Below are positions 9,284 through 17,953 of a DNA stretch of 64,000 nt, piece after piece; positions within the stretch are counted from its first letter, which is position 1; every line of letters starts with the position of its first letter. The notes beneath the pieces were generated by a model that was given only the letters and a program-made list of their open reading frames with translations, made no database searches and had not been told where the DNA came from. Position numbers and translations under genes: made by a program. Source of the stretch: Oscillospiraceae bacterium (GTDB taxonomy: Bacteria > Bacillota > Clostridia > Oscillospirales > Acutalibacteraceae); contig SVPG01000004.1 in NCBI GenBank assembly GCA_015065975.1, forward strand, positions 36,276 to 100,275. The letters run 5' to 3'.

Positions 9284-9621
9284 TCGATAAGTACAGCCCC
9301 GAGACCGATCCCGCGCAGACATCATCGACTGCTGCTCAGACCACTACAACAACTCAGTATCAGGAGTCGACAACAACACAGCCGACATCGTCGCAGTCGA
9401 CAACATCGTCGACCACAAAGCCGACTGAGTCGACATCGACAAGCTCGACCGAGTCGACAACAACAAGCTCTGCAAATTCAACAACAGAGCCGACAACGAC
9501 GAGCTCGACCACGACAACAACGACTACAACAACTACTACAACCACCACAACAACCACAACGGCTGCACCCACAACAACCACTGCAGCACCGCAGCCGGAC
9601 GATATCGGAGTGGAAGGCTGA
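9247..9621 (+). CDS. Thr/Ser-rich C-terminal tail of the preceding LCP protein (frameshifted fragment)
   Basis: This frame continues the LCP protein rather than being its own gene. Reading upstream from 9202 in the same frame gives LINEHFLPYGLPGGG, a natural continuation of the LCP C terminus. About 90 residues then consist almost wholly of Thr, Ser and a few Pro/Glu/Gln, with an uninterrupted Thr run encoded around 9510-9560 by mixed ACA/ACC/ACG/ACT codons. The protein ends QPDDIGVEG. Thr-rich stretches of this type are common extracellular spacers. No ribosome binding site precedes the internal ATG at 9247. Whether the missing base is real or a sequencing error cannot be told here. Confidence 0.6.
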   Translation: MADRSTVNFPDVVDKYSPETDPAQTSSTAAQTTTTTQYQESTTTQPTSSQSTTSSTTKPTESTSTSSTESTTTSSANSTTEPTTTSSTTTTTTTTTTTTTTTTTTAAPTTTTAAPQPDDIGVEG

Positions 9622-9639
9622 TAAAGAAAGGAAAAACAA

Positions 9640-10020
9640 ATGGAATTTACTCCCAAGGAACTGGCTCTTAAAATAGCCAGAATACTCGATGCGAAAAAGG
9701 CGGCAGGGCTTTCCGTTATATCGGTTGGCAATGTTACCGAGCTTGCGGATTATTTTGTAATTACAACAGGACGCTCCTCGACTCAGGTCAAGGCTTTTGC
9801 CGACGAGGTCGAGTTCAAGCTCAAGCAGGAAGGCATTGTGCCCGACCACATTGAGGGACACAAGTCCAGAACATGGATAGTCATGGACTATCAGTGCGTA
9901 GTTGTGCATATCTTCGACGAACAGGCGAGAGAATATTATGACCTCGACAGACTGTGGAAAGACGGCGAAAAGCTCGACGAGTCGGAATATGTCACAGCTG
10001 ACAGCGCAAACGAAGAATAA
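9640..10020 (+). CDS. rsfS: Ribosome silencing factor RsfS
   Basis: A 126-residue RsfS/YbeB/Iojap protein, which binds L14 on the 50S subunit and blocks subunit joining when nutrients are short. Family features seen: [27 protein letters not shown] start, the [17 protein letters not shown] segment and the [24 protein letters not shown] block. Start ATG at 9640, 8-9 bases after GAAAGGA. It is the last member of the yhbY-nadD-yqeK-LCP-rsfS group and precedes leuS by 41 bp. Confidence 0.96.
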   Translation: MEFTPKELALKIARILDAKKAAGLSVISVGNVTELADYFVITTGRSSTQVKAFADEVEFKLKQEGIVPDHIEGHKSRTWIVMDYQCVVVHIFDEQAREYYDLDRLWKDGEKLDESEYVTADSANEE

Positions 10021-10061
10021 CTAAAGGGGAGGATTCCTTCCCGTCAGAAAGGAATATATTT

Positions 10062-12590
10062 ATGGCAGGCTACGAATTTGGCAAAATCGAAAAAAAGTGG
10101 CAGGATATATGGGAAGAAAAGGGCGTTTTCCATGCGTCCAATGACTATACAAAGCCCGCATTCTATGCACTTGTAGAGTTTCCCTATCCGTCGGGTGCGG
10201 GACTGCACGTCGGTCATCCGCGTTCCTATACAGCGCTCGATATTCTTTCGAGAAAGAGAAGACTTCAGGGTTACAACGTTCTTTATCCGATGGGCTGGGA
10301 CGCATTCGGTCTCCCCACGGAAAACTTTGCGATAAAGAATCACATCCATCCCGCTGAGGTCACCGCTGCAAACGTAGCGCGTTTCAAGAGCCAGCTTCGT
10401 ATGCTCGGTCTTTCGTTTGACTGGAGCCGTGAGATAAACACCACCGATCCCAAGTATTTCAAGTGGACTCAGTGGATTTTCCTCAAGCTGTTTGAAAAGG
10501 GACTTGCCTACAAAAAGGAAATGGCAGTCAACTGGTGCACCTCCTGCAAGTGCGTTCTTGCAAACGAAGAGGTCGTAAACGGCGTTTGTGAGCGCTGCGG
10601 AAGCGAAGTTGTCCGCCGCGTAAAGAGCCAGTGGATGCTCAAGATCACCGAGTATGCACAGAGACTTATCGATGATCTCGATGAGGTCGATTATATCGAG
10701 AGAGTCAAGCTCCAGCAGAAGAACTGGATCGGCCGTTCCACCGGTGCAGAGGTCGATTTCGACACAACAACCGGCGATAAGCTCAGAGTTTACACAACCC
10801 GTCCCGATACGCTTTTCGGCGCTACATATATGGTTATCAGCCCGGAGCATCCCTTCCTCGAGAAGTGGGCTGACAAGATCGCAAATATCGATGCTGTCAG
10901 GGAGTATCAGGCTGCTGCGGCAAGAAAGTCCGATTTCGAAAGAACCGAGCTTGCCAAGGAGAAGACAGGTGTGCGCCTCGAGGGTGTCACAGCCATCAAC
11001 CCCGTAAACGGCAGAGAGATACCCATCTTTATTTCCGACTATGTTCTCATCTCTTACGGTACAGGCGCTATCATGGCTGTTCCTGCACACGATACAAGAG
11101 ACTGGGAGTTTGCAAAGAAGTTTGAGCTTCCCATCATCGAGGTCGTCAAGGGCGGCGATGTTGAGAAGGAAGCATTTACCGACTGTGAAACAGGCGTGAT
11201 GGTCAACTCCGGCTTCCTCGACGGTCTGTCCGTTGAAGAGGCAAAGGTCAAGATCACCGAGTTCCTCACAGAGCAGGGCAGAGGAGAGAAGAAGGTCAAC
11301 TTCAAGCTCCGTGACTGGGTATTCTCCAGACAGAGATACTGGGGCGAGCCCATTCCTCTCGTATACTGCGATTGCTGCGGCTGGGTTCCCATTCCCGAGG
11401 ATCAGCTCCCGCTGACACTTCCCGATGTCGAATCCTACGAGCCGACCGATAACGGCGAGTCCCCGCTTGCAAAGATCGACGAGTGGGTAAACACCACCTG
11501 TCCCAAGTGCGGCAAGCCCGCAAAGAGAGAGACCGATACCATGCCTCAGTGGGCAGGTTCTTCGTGGTATTATCTCAGATATTGCGATCCCCACAACGAC
11601 GATGCACTCGCTTCCAAGGAAGCTCTTGATTACTGGACACCGGTCAACTGGTACAACGGCGGTATGGAGCATACAACACTCCACCTGCTTTACAGCCGTT
11701 TCTGGCACAAGTTCCTCTATGATATCGGTGTTGTTCCCACTCCCGAGCCTTACGCAAAGAGAACAAGCCACGGCATGATTCTCGGACTCAATCCGCACAG
11801 CTTTGTCAATATGTCTCAGGATAAGCAGAAGGAACTCGTTGCTCAGTACGGCAGCGAGAAGGCTGCAAAGAAATATCTCGTCGAGAAATACGGCGAGATG
11901 GCAGACCATCCCGTTGTAAAGATGTCAAAGTCTCTCGGCAACGTTGTCAACCCCGATGAGATCGTTGAACAGTACGGCGCAGATACCATGCGTATGTATG
12001 AGATGTTCATCGGCGACTTCGAGAAGGCGGCTCCGTGGTCTTCCAGTTCCATCAAGGGCTGCAAGAGATTCCTCGACAGAACCTGGGCACTTCAGGATAA
12101 ACTCATCCCCGGCGATATCAGACCGGAGTTTGAAAGCAGTATTCATAAGACCATTAAGAAGGTTGGCGACGATATAGACTCGCTCAAGTTCAATACTGCT
12201 ATCGCGGCCATGATGGGTCTTCTCAACGAGTTTGAGGCAAAGGGCGATATCACCCGCGAAGAGCTCCGTATGTTCCTGCTCATGCTCAACCCGTTCGCTC
12301 CCCATATCACAGAGGAAATGTGGGAGAAGTGCGGTTTTGAGAAGATGGTCACAGAGCAGGAGTGGCCGCAGTACGACGAGAGCAAGTGTGTCGATGCAAC
12401 AATCGAGATCGCTGTTCAGATCAACGGCAAGATCAAGACAAGACTGCAGGTTGCAGCCGATATTTCTCAGGCTGACGCAATTGCCGCTGCCAAGGCTGAT
12501 GCAGCCTGTGCAGCACTTATCGAAGGCAAGCAGATCGTCAAGGAAATCTATGTTCCCGGCAGACTTGTCAACATAGTTGTAAAGGGATAA
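10062..12590 (+). CDS. leuS: Leucyl-tRNA synthetase
   Basis: An 842-residue class I synthetase charging tRNA-Leu. The HIGH motif appears as HVGH ([13 protein letters not shown]) near residue 45 and KMSKS as [10 protein letters not shown] near residue 622. The CP1 editing domain is complete ([27 protein letters not shown]). Two zinc-ribbon-like cysteine clusters are present (CTSCKC...CERCG and CDCCG...CPKCG). Length is normal for bacterial LeuRS. Start ATG at 10062 after AAAGGA. The 41-bp gap before it is too short for a T-box leader, so it is probably transcribed with rsfS. Confidence 0.98.
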   Translation: MAGYEFGKIEKKWQDIWEEKGVFHASNDYTKPAFYALVEFPYPSGAGLHVGHPRSYTALDILSRKRRLQGYNVLYPMGWDAFGLPTENFAIKNHIHPAEVTAANVARFKSQLRMLGLSFDWSREINTTDPKYFKWTQWIFLKLFEKGLAYKKEMAVNWCTSCKCVLANEEVVNGVCERCGSEVVRRVKSQWMLKITEYAQRLIDDLDEVDYIERVKLQQKNWIGRSTGAEVDFDTTTGDKLRVYTTRPDTLFGATYMVISPEHPFLEKWADKIANIDAVREYQAAAARKSDFERTELAKEKTGVRLEGVTAINPVNGREIPIFISDYVLISYGTGAIMAVPAHDTRDWEFAKKFELPIIEVVKGGDVEKEAFTDCETGVMVNSGFLDGLSVEEAKVKITEFLTEQGRGEKKVNFKLRDWVFSRQRYWGEPIPLVYCDCCGWVPIPEDQLPLTLPDVESYEPTDNGESPLAKIDEWVNTTCPKCGKPAKRETDTMPQWAGSSWYYLRYCDPHNDDALASKEALDYWTPVNWYNGGMEHTTLHLLYSRFWHKFLYDIGVVPTPEPYAKRTSHGMILGLNPHSFVNMSQDKQKELVAQYGSEKAAKKYLVEKYGEMADHPVVKMSKSLGNVVNPDEIVEQYGADTMRMYEMFIGDFEKAAPWSSSSIKGCKRFLDRTWALQDKLIPGDIRPEFESSIHKTIKKVGDDIDSLKFNTAIAAMMGLLNEFEAKGDITREELRMFLLMLNPFAPHITEEMWEKCGFEKMVTEQEWPQYDESKCVDATIEIAVQINGKIKTRLQVAADISQADAIAAAKADAACAALIEGKQIVKEIYVPGRLVNIVVKG

Positions 12591-12648
12591 GCTCGGTTTT
12601 TTTTGTTGAAAATAGTTTAAAGCTTCTGATAAAAACTGAATTTATCTA

Positions 12649-12677
12649 TTGACACGACAAAAAAAGTTAGTTATAAT
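12649..12677 (+). promoter_or_regulatory. Consensus sigma-A promoter of rpsU
   Basis: A perfect housekeeping promoter: TTGACA at 12649-12654, a 17-base spacer, and TATAAT at 12672-12677. A second TATAAT at 12682-12687 could allow a nearby alternative start. The leader to rpsU would be about 65 bases and contains a strong GGAGGGAGGG ribosome binding site. The 58 bases between leuS and this promoter are AT-rich and show a T-run after leuS but no convincing hairpin. Confidence 0.88.
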
Positions 12678-12748
12678 TACTTATAATCATGTTGAGGAGC
12701 TTGTCTCTTTGACGTGTCAGTTCGATCCGCGGAGGGAGGGATAGGTCA

Positions 12749-12925
12749 ATGTCATCAGAAATCAGACTGAAGGAGAATGAATCTCTCGAGAGTGCTCTGC
12801 GCCGCTTCAAGAAGTCATGCGCACGCTCAGGTGTTATTCAGGAGGTCCGCAAGAGAGAGGCTTATGAGAAACCCTCTGTTCGCCGCAAGAAGAAGTCCGA
12901 AGCAGCACGTAAGCGCAAGTATTGA
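12749..12925 (+). CDS. rpsU: 30S ribosomal protein S21
   Basis: A 58-residue protein beginning [20 protein letters not shown] and ending in a very basic tail ([14 protein letters not shown]), the hallmark of S21. S21 is a small-subunit protein involved in start-site base pairing of mRNA. Start ATG at 12749, about 9 bases after GGAGGGAGGG. It is a single-gene unit: its own perfect promoter lies just upstream and a terminator hairpin follows 29 bases after the stop. Confidence 0.97.
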   Translation: MSSEIRLKENESLESALRRFKKSCARSGVIQEVRKREAYEKPSVRRKKKSEAARKRKY

Positions 12926-12954
12926 TTCGGAACACCATTTGAGATAATCTACTT

Positions 12955-12990
12955 AAACAGCGAGGCGGTACAGTCTCGCTGTTTTATTTT
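12955..12990 (+). terminator. Rho-independent terminator after rpsU
   Basis: A 10-bp perfect stem (AAACAGCGAG paired with CTCGCTGTTT) with a 10-base loop, followed by a T-rich run (TTTTATTTT). The T-run ends right at the GGAG ribosome binding site of the next gene. Confidence 0.85.
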
Positions 12991-13003
12991 GGAGATGAAT
13001 GAT

Positions 13004-13480
13004 ATGACGAAAATTGTTATAAAAAGCATTGCCGACAGTGAGGAGAAAGCGCGTATAACCGCAAATGTCATGGAATCTCTTTTTGACTGGCAGCCGTCTC
13101 GCGAAGAGATAGAACGCAGATCGCTCGTTCATATGAGCTGCCCGTTTTTTGCGGCGTTTGACGGCGAAGAGGCTGTCGGTTTCTGTGCCGTCAGAATATG
13201 CAGCGAATCTGTAGCCGAGGTGCATACCATAGGCGTTTTCAGAGAATATCGCCGTCTGGGCATCGGAAGCTCGCTCGTTGAAACAGCTCAGCAGTACTGC
13301 AAAGGACTTGGTTTTGCATATCTCACGGTAAAGGTATCCGAGTACGTGAAAAAGCAGGAGCTTTGCGAAATGCTTGAGGCATTTTTTGACAAGAACAGCT
13401 TTGTGCCCGGCAAGTCATTCCGCGACCTCGGCAGAGGCTTTTATGACGGGATTTATCTCGCAAAATATCTCGGCAATTAG
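13004..13480 (+). CDS. GNAT-family N-acetyltransferase
   Basis: A 158-residue GNAT protein, acetyl-CoA-dependent, substrate unknown. The acetyl-CoA-binding motif is visible as VHTIGVFREYRRLGIGSSLVE, matching the R-x-x-G-x-G/A pattern, with a following helix and the AFFDKNSFV beta/alpha block typical of the C-terminal half. The frame is open from a TTG at 12989, but GGAG at 12991-12994 places the best start at ATG 13004 (spacing 9). It sits between the rpsU terminator and an AT-rich gap and may be transcribed by leakage through the terminator. Confidence 0.82.
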   Translation: MTKIVIKSIADSEEKARITANVMESLFDWQPSREEIERRSLVHMSCPFFAAFDGEEAVGFCAVRICSESVAEVHTIGVFREYRRLGIGSSLVETAQQYCKGLGFAYLTVKVSEYVKKQELCEMLEAFFDKNSFVPGKSFRDLGRGFYDGIYLAKYLGN

Positions 13481-13659
13481 ATTGTTGACCTATTTATAAC
13501 ACTTTTGAAAATAGAAAAAATTAGGTATATTTCAACAAGATTTATGGTGCAATTTGGTTAAAAATATGTGACTGATGACATAAACACTATTTTTCATATT
13601 TTCAATTTAGAATAAAGTCACAAAAAACGGATTTTAGTGTGTCAGCACACAAAAATATG
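13481..13659. other. AT-rich intergenic region before the opp-type operon
   Basis: About 180 bases, strongly AT-rich, with no coding frame and no RNA gene seen. It contains a short hairpin GTGTG-TCAG-CACAC at 13638-13651 just upstream of the operon promoter, which could be an operator or part of nothing. No known binding-site consensus could be assigned. Confidence 0.4.
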
Positions 13660-13688
13660 TTGAAAATATGCCGTCTCTTGTGTATAAT
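13660..13688 (+). promoter_or_regulatory. Sigma-A promoter of the peptide ABC transporter operon
   Basis: TTGAAA at 13660-13665, a 17-base spacer, and a perfect TATAAT at 13683-13688. Transcription would start about 13695, leaving a leader of about 85 bases to the first permease gene. The small GTGTG/CACAC inverted repeat lies about 10 bases upstream of the -35 element. Confidence 0.85.
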
Positions 13689-13778
13689 AGATATATTAAG
13701 CGGTGGAACGCTTTAGCGCGGAAAAGTCGGCTTTTCCCGCTGACGGTTTCGCCGAAAATCGAAAAAGGTGGAAGGCGT

Positions 13779-14708
13779 ATGAGCTCAAAAACTTTATTGT
13801 ACATTTTAAAACGTCTGCTTCTGGCGCTGCTTACGGTATGGGTGGTTATTACCCTTACATTCTTCGTAATGCACGCTGTTCCGGGCGGTCCGTTTACGAG
13901 TGAAAAGGCTATAACACCGGCTGCTCAGGCTCAGCTCGAGGCAAAATACGGTCTTGATAAACCGCTCTTTGTACAGTATCTTACTTACCTCAAGGACATC
14001 GTTACCGAGTTCGATTTCGGTCCGTCCCTGAAGAGACGCGGAATGGACGTTATCGATATCATTGCTGACGGCATGGAGACTTCGGCACAGCTCGGTCTTA
14101 TTGCTGCAGGTGTTGCACTTGTTTCGGGTGTTGTTCTCGGTGCGGTTGCTGCACTGAGAAGAAACAAGCTTATCGATAAGATAATCATGGTCATTACCAC
14201 GGCGTTTGTTTCGATGCCCTCGTTTATCATGGGCTCGCTGCTTCTGGTAATATTCGCCCTCAAGCTCGGTGTGCTCCCGGCCAACGGCGCGAGTGAAAAC
14301 GGATTGATACTTCCCGTTATCACGCTTGCCCTTTATCCGATGGCTTACATCACAAGACTTACACGTTCCTCGATGCTTGACGTTCTCGGTCAGGATTACA
14401 TCAGAACGGCAAAAGCAAAGGGCGTTTCCGGCGCAAAGATAATATTCGGACATGCACTCAAGAATTCCCTTATCCCCGTCATCACATATTTCGGACCGAT
14501 GCTTGCTTACATAGTCACAGGCTCCCTCGTTGTTGAGCAGATATTCGCGGTTCCCGGTATCGGACGCGCATTCGTCAGCAGCATCACGGGACGTGACTAT
14601 CCCATGATCATGGGTACAACGATCATACTTGCAACTCTGGTCGTCATTATGAACCTGGTGAGCGACATCATGTACAAGGTAGTCGATCCCAGAATTACGC
14701 TCGAATAA
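13779..14708 (+). CDS. Peptide ABC transporter permease, OppB/DppB family
   Basis: A 309-residue inner-membrane permease with about six membrane helices. The first helix (LLLALLTVWVVITLTFFVMH) is followed by the PGGPF motif typical of OppB/DppB proteins. The EAA-type loop contacting the ATPase is seen in RTAKAKGVSGAKIIFGHALKN, and the end has VVDPRITL. The frame is open from 13668, which overlaps the -35/-10 region, so the start is ATG 13779, preceded by AAAAAGGTGGAAGG. First gene of a five-gene operon with OppC, OppD, OppF and OppA-like proteins. Oligopeptide, dipeptide or nickel import cannot be separated by sequence alone. Confidence 0.93.
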   Translation: MSSKTLLYILKRLLLALLTVWVVITLTFFVMHAVPGGPFTSEKAITPAAQAQLEAKYGLDKPLFVQYLTYLKDIVTEFDFGPSLKRRGMDVIDIIADGMETSAQLGLIAAGVALVSGVVLGAVAALRRNKLIDKIIMVITTAFVSMPSFIMGSLLLVIFALKLGVLPANGASENGLILPVITLALYPMAYITRLTRSSMLDVLGQDYIRTAKAKGVSGAKIIFGHALKNSLIPVITYFGPMLAYIVTGSLVVEQIFAVPGIGRAFVSSITGRDYPMIMGTTIILATLVVIMNLVSDIMYKVVDPRITLE

Positions 14709-14722
14709 GGAGAATGCCGAAT

Positions 14723-15781
14723 ATGAATAAAAATCCGTTCAGTTTGCATGTCAAAGTAGATGATTTCATACCGGCGACCGAGTCCGAGAAGGAATACATG
14801 GTCCAGATGCGTCCGTCATCGACCTTCTTCAAGGACGGTATGAAGCGTCTTCTTAAAAATAAGGTCGCAACGGTCAGCATGATCATCATCATTCTGATCA
14901 CTCTCGCATCCATATTCCTTCCGATGTTCTGGCCCTATTCGTATGATACGATGCTCGGAATCACTCCGGGTAAGCCGGTTGATCCTTCCTACAACAACCT
15001 TGCTCCGTTTGAGTACGGAAAGAGCGAGCTCGAGCTTATCGAGCAGGGCGAGAAGGTTTTCCCGCACATCTTCGGAACCGATTCTGCAGGCCGTGATTAC
15101 TTCATCCGTGTTGTCTACGGTGCAAGAATATCCCTTATGGTCGGTTTCTTCGCAAGTATCATCGTTCTCATCGTAGGTATGCTTATCGGCTCCATCGCAG
15201 GTTACTGCGGCGGTAAGGTCGACCTCGTCATAATGAGAATAGTCGATATCATTTATTCTCTGCCGGACATGCTCATGGTTATCCTGTTGTCCGCAGTTCT
15301 CAGAGAAGCACTCGCTCCCGTTATCGACGGTACGGTGCTCGGCAAGATAGGAAGCAATATTATCAGCTTGTTTGTCGTCTTCGCTCTTCTCTATTGGGTA
15401 TCAATGGCACGTCTTATCCGCGGTCAGATACTCTCTCTTCGTGAGCAGGAATACGTTCTTGCAGCAAGAGCAACAGGCGCAAAGGGCGGCTGGATAATCA
15501 AGAAGCATCTTATCCCAAACTGCATAAGCGTTATCATCATTTCCACAGCACTTCAGATTCCGAATGCTATTTTCACAGAGAGCTTCCTGTCCTTCCTCGG
15601 ACTCGGCGTAAACGCTCCGATGCCTTCGCTCGGTTCTCTCGCATCTGAGGCTCTCAACGGTATCACATCGTATTCATACCGTCTCGTTATCCCCGCAATT
15701 GTCATTTCGCTTATCGTTCTGTCGCTCAACCTGTTTGGCGACGGTCTGCGCGATGCCTTTGATCCCAAGCTTAACAACTGA
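14723..15781 (+). CDS. Peptide ABC transporter permease, OppC/DppC family
   Basis: A 352-residue second permease. It has an N-terminal cytoplasmic segment, a first helix near residue 50, an inserted periplasm-facing stretch (PYSYDTMLGI...), then the FGTDSAGRDYF motif characteristic of OppC/DppC. Five more helices follow, with the EAA loop AARATGAKGGWIIKKHLIPN. AAGGAG at 14707-14712 is too close to the ATG at 14714, so ATG 14723 (spacing 10) is the likely start. It pairs with the upstream OppB-type protein to form the channel. Confidence 0.93.
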   Translation: MNKNPFSLHVKVDDFIPATESEKEYMVQMRPSSTFFKDGMKRLLKNKVATVSMIIIILITLASIFLPMFWPYSYDTMLGITPGKPVDPSYNNLAPFEYGKSELELIEQGEKVFPHIFGTDSAGRDYFIRVVYGARISLMVGFFASIIVLIVGMLIGSIAGYCGGKVDLVIMRIVDIIYSLPDMLMVILLSAVLREALAPVIDGTVLGKIGSNIISLFVVFALLYWVSMARLIRGQILSLREQEYVLAARATGAKGGWIIKKHLIPNCISVIIISTALQIPNAIFTESFLSFLGLGVNAPMPSLGSLASEALNGITSYSYRLVIPAIVISLIVLSLNLFGDGLRDAFDPKLNN

Positions 15782-15798
15782 GAAAGGAGAGATTGATT

Positions 15799-16875
15799 AT
15801 GGCTTTATTGGAAGTAAATGATCTTCACACCTCTTTTTTCACAGATGCAGGTGAAGTAAAGGCAGTAAACGGCGTATCCTTCAATCTTGAAAGAGGCAAG
15901 GTTCTCGGTATAGTCGGCGAATCCGGCTCGGGAAAATCCGTTACGGCATATTCTATAATGCAGATTCTCGCTCCCACAGGAAAGATCGTTTCCGGCTCCA
16001 TCAAGCTGGACGGTCAGGAGCTTGTCAATTCCGGCGAGAAGGTTATGAAGGACGTACGAGGAAACAAGGTATCCATCATTTTCCAGGACCCTATGACCTC
16101 GCTCAACCCCACCTATACCATCGGTAAGCAGCTTATGGAAGCAATTCTCCTGCATACCGACAGAAATAAGAAGCAGGCAAAAGATCGCGCTGTTGAGATG
16201 CTCAAGCTCGTCAACGTAAACGAGCCCGAGAAGCGTATGAAGCAGTATCCGTTCGAGCTCTCCGGCGGTATGAGACAGCGTGTCATGATCGCTATGGCTC
16301 TTGCCTGTGAACCCGATATCCTCATCGCCGACGAGCCGACAACCGCTCTCGACGTTACCATTCAGGCTCAGATACTCGAGCTTATGAAGGATCTTCAGGA
16401 AGAGCTCGGAATGGCTATCATTATGATCACACACGACCTCGGCGTTGTTGCTCAGATGTGTGACGAGGTTATCGTTATGTATGCCGGCTCCATCTGTGAG
16501 CAGGGTACAGCGGACGAGATATTCTACAATCCCTGTCATGAGTACACAAAGGGTCTCATGCGTTCCATACCTACGGCTGATACCGCAGGTACAAGACTTC
16601 AGCCGATAACAGGTACTCCGATCGACCTTCTCAATATGCCGGCAGGATGCCCGTTTGCTCCGCGCTGTGATGCAGCTATGAAGATATGTCTGAGTGAGCG
16701 CTGCGAGCGTATGGAGATCAATGAATGTCATCAGGCTGCCTGCTGGATGAATGTCAAGAAGGGTATTGATGACGGCTCCATCATCCTCGATGAGGCTGAG
16801 ACTGAGGAGGTTTCCGAGGAAACAGCTCAGGAGCCTGCAGCACAGTCCGATACGGAAGGCGGTGATCTTCAGTGA
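15799..16875 (+). CDS. Peptide ABC transporter ATP-binding protein, OppD/DppD family
   Basis: A 358-residue ABC ATPase. Walker [10 protein letters not shown] near residue 40, Q-loop [10 protein letters not shown], signature [12 protein letters not shown], Walker [13 protein letters not shown], and the oligopeptide-transporter C-terminal domain with cysteines ([13 protein letters not shown]), which in this family can hold an Fe-S cluster. The end is an acidic extension ([11 protein letters not shown]) not typical of the family. Start ATG 15799 after AAAGGAGA. Its stop overlaps the start of the OppF-type gene. Confidence 0.95.
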   Translation: MALLEVNDLHTSFFTDAGEVKAVNGVSFNLERGKVLGIVGESGSGKSVTAYSIMQILAPTGKIVSGSIKLDGQELVNSGEKVMKDVRGNKVSIIFQDPMTSLNPTYTIGKQLMEAILLHTDRNKKQAKDRAVEMLKLVNVNEPEKRMKQYPFELSGGMRQRVMIAMALACEPDILIADEPTTALDVTIQAQILELMKDLQEELGMAIIMITHDLGVVAQMCDEVIVMYAGSICEQGTADEIFYNPCHEYTKGLMRSIPTADTAGTRLQPITGTPIDLLNMPAGCPFAPRCDAAMKICLSERCERMEINECHQAACWMNVKKGIDDGSIILDEAETEEVSEETAQEPAAQSDTEGGDLQ

Positions 16876-17864
16876 GTGAGAACATGAATAATCAGCCGCT
16901 TATTGAGGTCAAGAATTTAAAACAGTATTTCAATATAAATACAGGTATGTTCACCTCCAAGTCCCTTAAGGCTGTTGACGGTGTTTCCTTCAGCATCAAC
17001 AAGGGCGAGACCCTCGGACTTGTCGGAGAATCGGGCTGCGGTAAGACAACAGTCGGCAGAACACTTCTCCACCTCTACAAGCCCACGGGCGGTGAAGTAT
17101 GGTATAACGGAAAACAGCTCAAGACCGCTGCGGATATAAAAGAATTCCGCAAGAAGGCCACAATGGTTTTCCAGGATCCCTATTCTTCGCTCAATCCCCG
17201 TATGACGGTTGCGGACATCATCGGCGAACCGCTTGATGTTCACCGTATGTACGAGAATAAGACACAGCGCCGCGAGCGCATTCTCGAGCTTATGGGTCAT
17301 GTCGGACTCAACAGTGAGCACGCTTCCCGTTACGCTCACGAGTTCTCCGGCGGACAGAGACAGCGTATCGGTATTGCACGTGCGCTTGCTGTCAATCCCG
17401 ACTTTATCGTTTGCGACGAGCCTGTTTCGGCTCTTGACGTTTCCATTCAGGCACAGGTCATCAATATGTTTGATGAGCTTCAGGAACAGCTTGGTCTGAC
17501 CTATCTGTTCATCGCTCACGACCTCCTGGTTGTACGTCATATAAGCGACCGTATCGCTGTTATGTATCTCGGAAAGATGGTTGAGCTTGCAGATGCAGCG
17601 GATATTTATGACCGTCCGCTCCATCCCTATTCTCAGTCTCTGCTTTCCGCAGTTCCCATTCCCGATCCGAAGATCGCACGTGCGAACAAGAGAATCGCAC
17701 TGAGCGGCGATATTCCCAGCCCGCTCAATGCACCCTCAGGCTGTCCGTTCAGAACACGCTGCGCTTATGCAACAGAGCAGTGTGCCTGCGAGATGCCCGA
17801 GTTCAAAGAGGTTGAAAAGGGTCACTTTGTGGCTTGCCATAAGGTTGCCGAGATCAACAGCTGA
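16872..17864 (+). CDS. Peptide ABC transporter ATP-binding protein, OppF/DppF family
   Basis: A 330-residue partner ATPase. Walker [12 protein letters not shown] near residue 55, Q-loop [12 protein letters not shown], signature [15 protein letters not shown], Walker [14 protein letters not shown] and C-terminal cysteine motif [12 protein letters not shown]. It starts at GTG 16872, overlapping the upstream stop in a GTGA arrangement, with GGCGGTGA as binding site inside the upstream gene. Forms the heterodimeric ATPase with the preceding protein. Confidence 0.95.
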   Translation: MSENMNNQPLIEVKNLKQYFNINTGMFTSKSLKAVDGVSFSINKGETLGLVGESGCGKTTVGRTLLHLYKPTGGEVWYNGKQLKTAADIKEFRKKATMVFQDPYSSLNPRMTVADIIGEPLDVHRMYENKTQRRERILELMGHVGLNSEHASRYAHEFSGGQRQRIGIARALAVNPDFIVCDEPVSALDVSIQAQVINMFDELQEQLGLTYLFIAHDLLVVRHISDRIAVMYLGKMVELADAADIYDRPLHPYSQSLLSAVPIPDPKIARANKRIALSGDIPSPLNAPSGCPFRTRCAYATEQCACEMPEFKEVEKGHFVACHKVAEINS

Positions 17865-17953
17865 AATCATTAAGTAATCAGACGGGGCAGAGGTTTTATT
17901 ACGGTGCAGCTTCGGTCTCGTTTGGAATAAATGAAATTGAAAGGAAGAAGAAA

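Noticed and set aside
9360..9600. CRISPR-like or satellite repeat
   Set aside because: The repetition is Thr/Ser codons in an open frame, without regular spacers.
10021..10061. T-box leader before leuS
   Set aside because: Only 41 bases separate rsfS and leuS, too short for a T-box.
10044..11909. Open frame of about 620 codons on the minus strand opposite leuS
   Set aside because: Shadow of leuS; the leuS translation has all synthetase motifs.
13610..13660. CodY or other nutrient-regulator site before the peptide transporter operon
   Set aside because: The AT-rich stretch gives partial matches only; the GTGTG/CACAC hairpin fits no known consensus.
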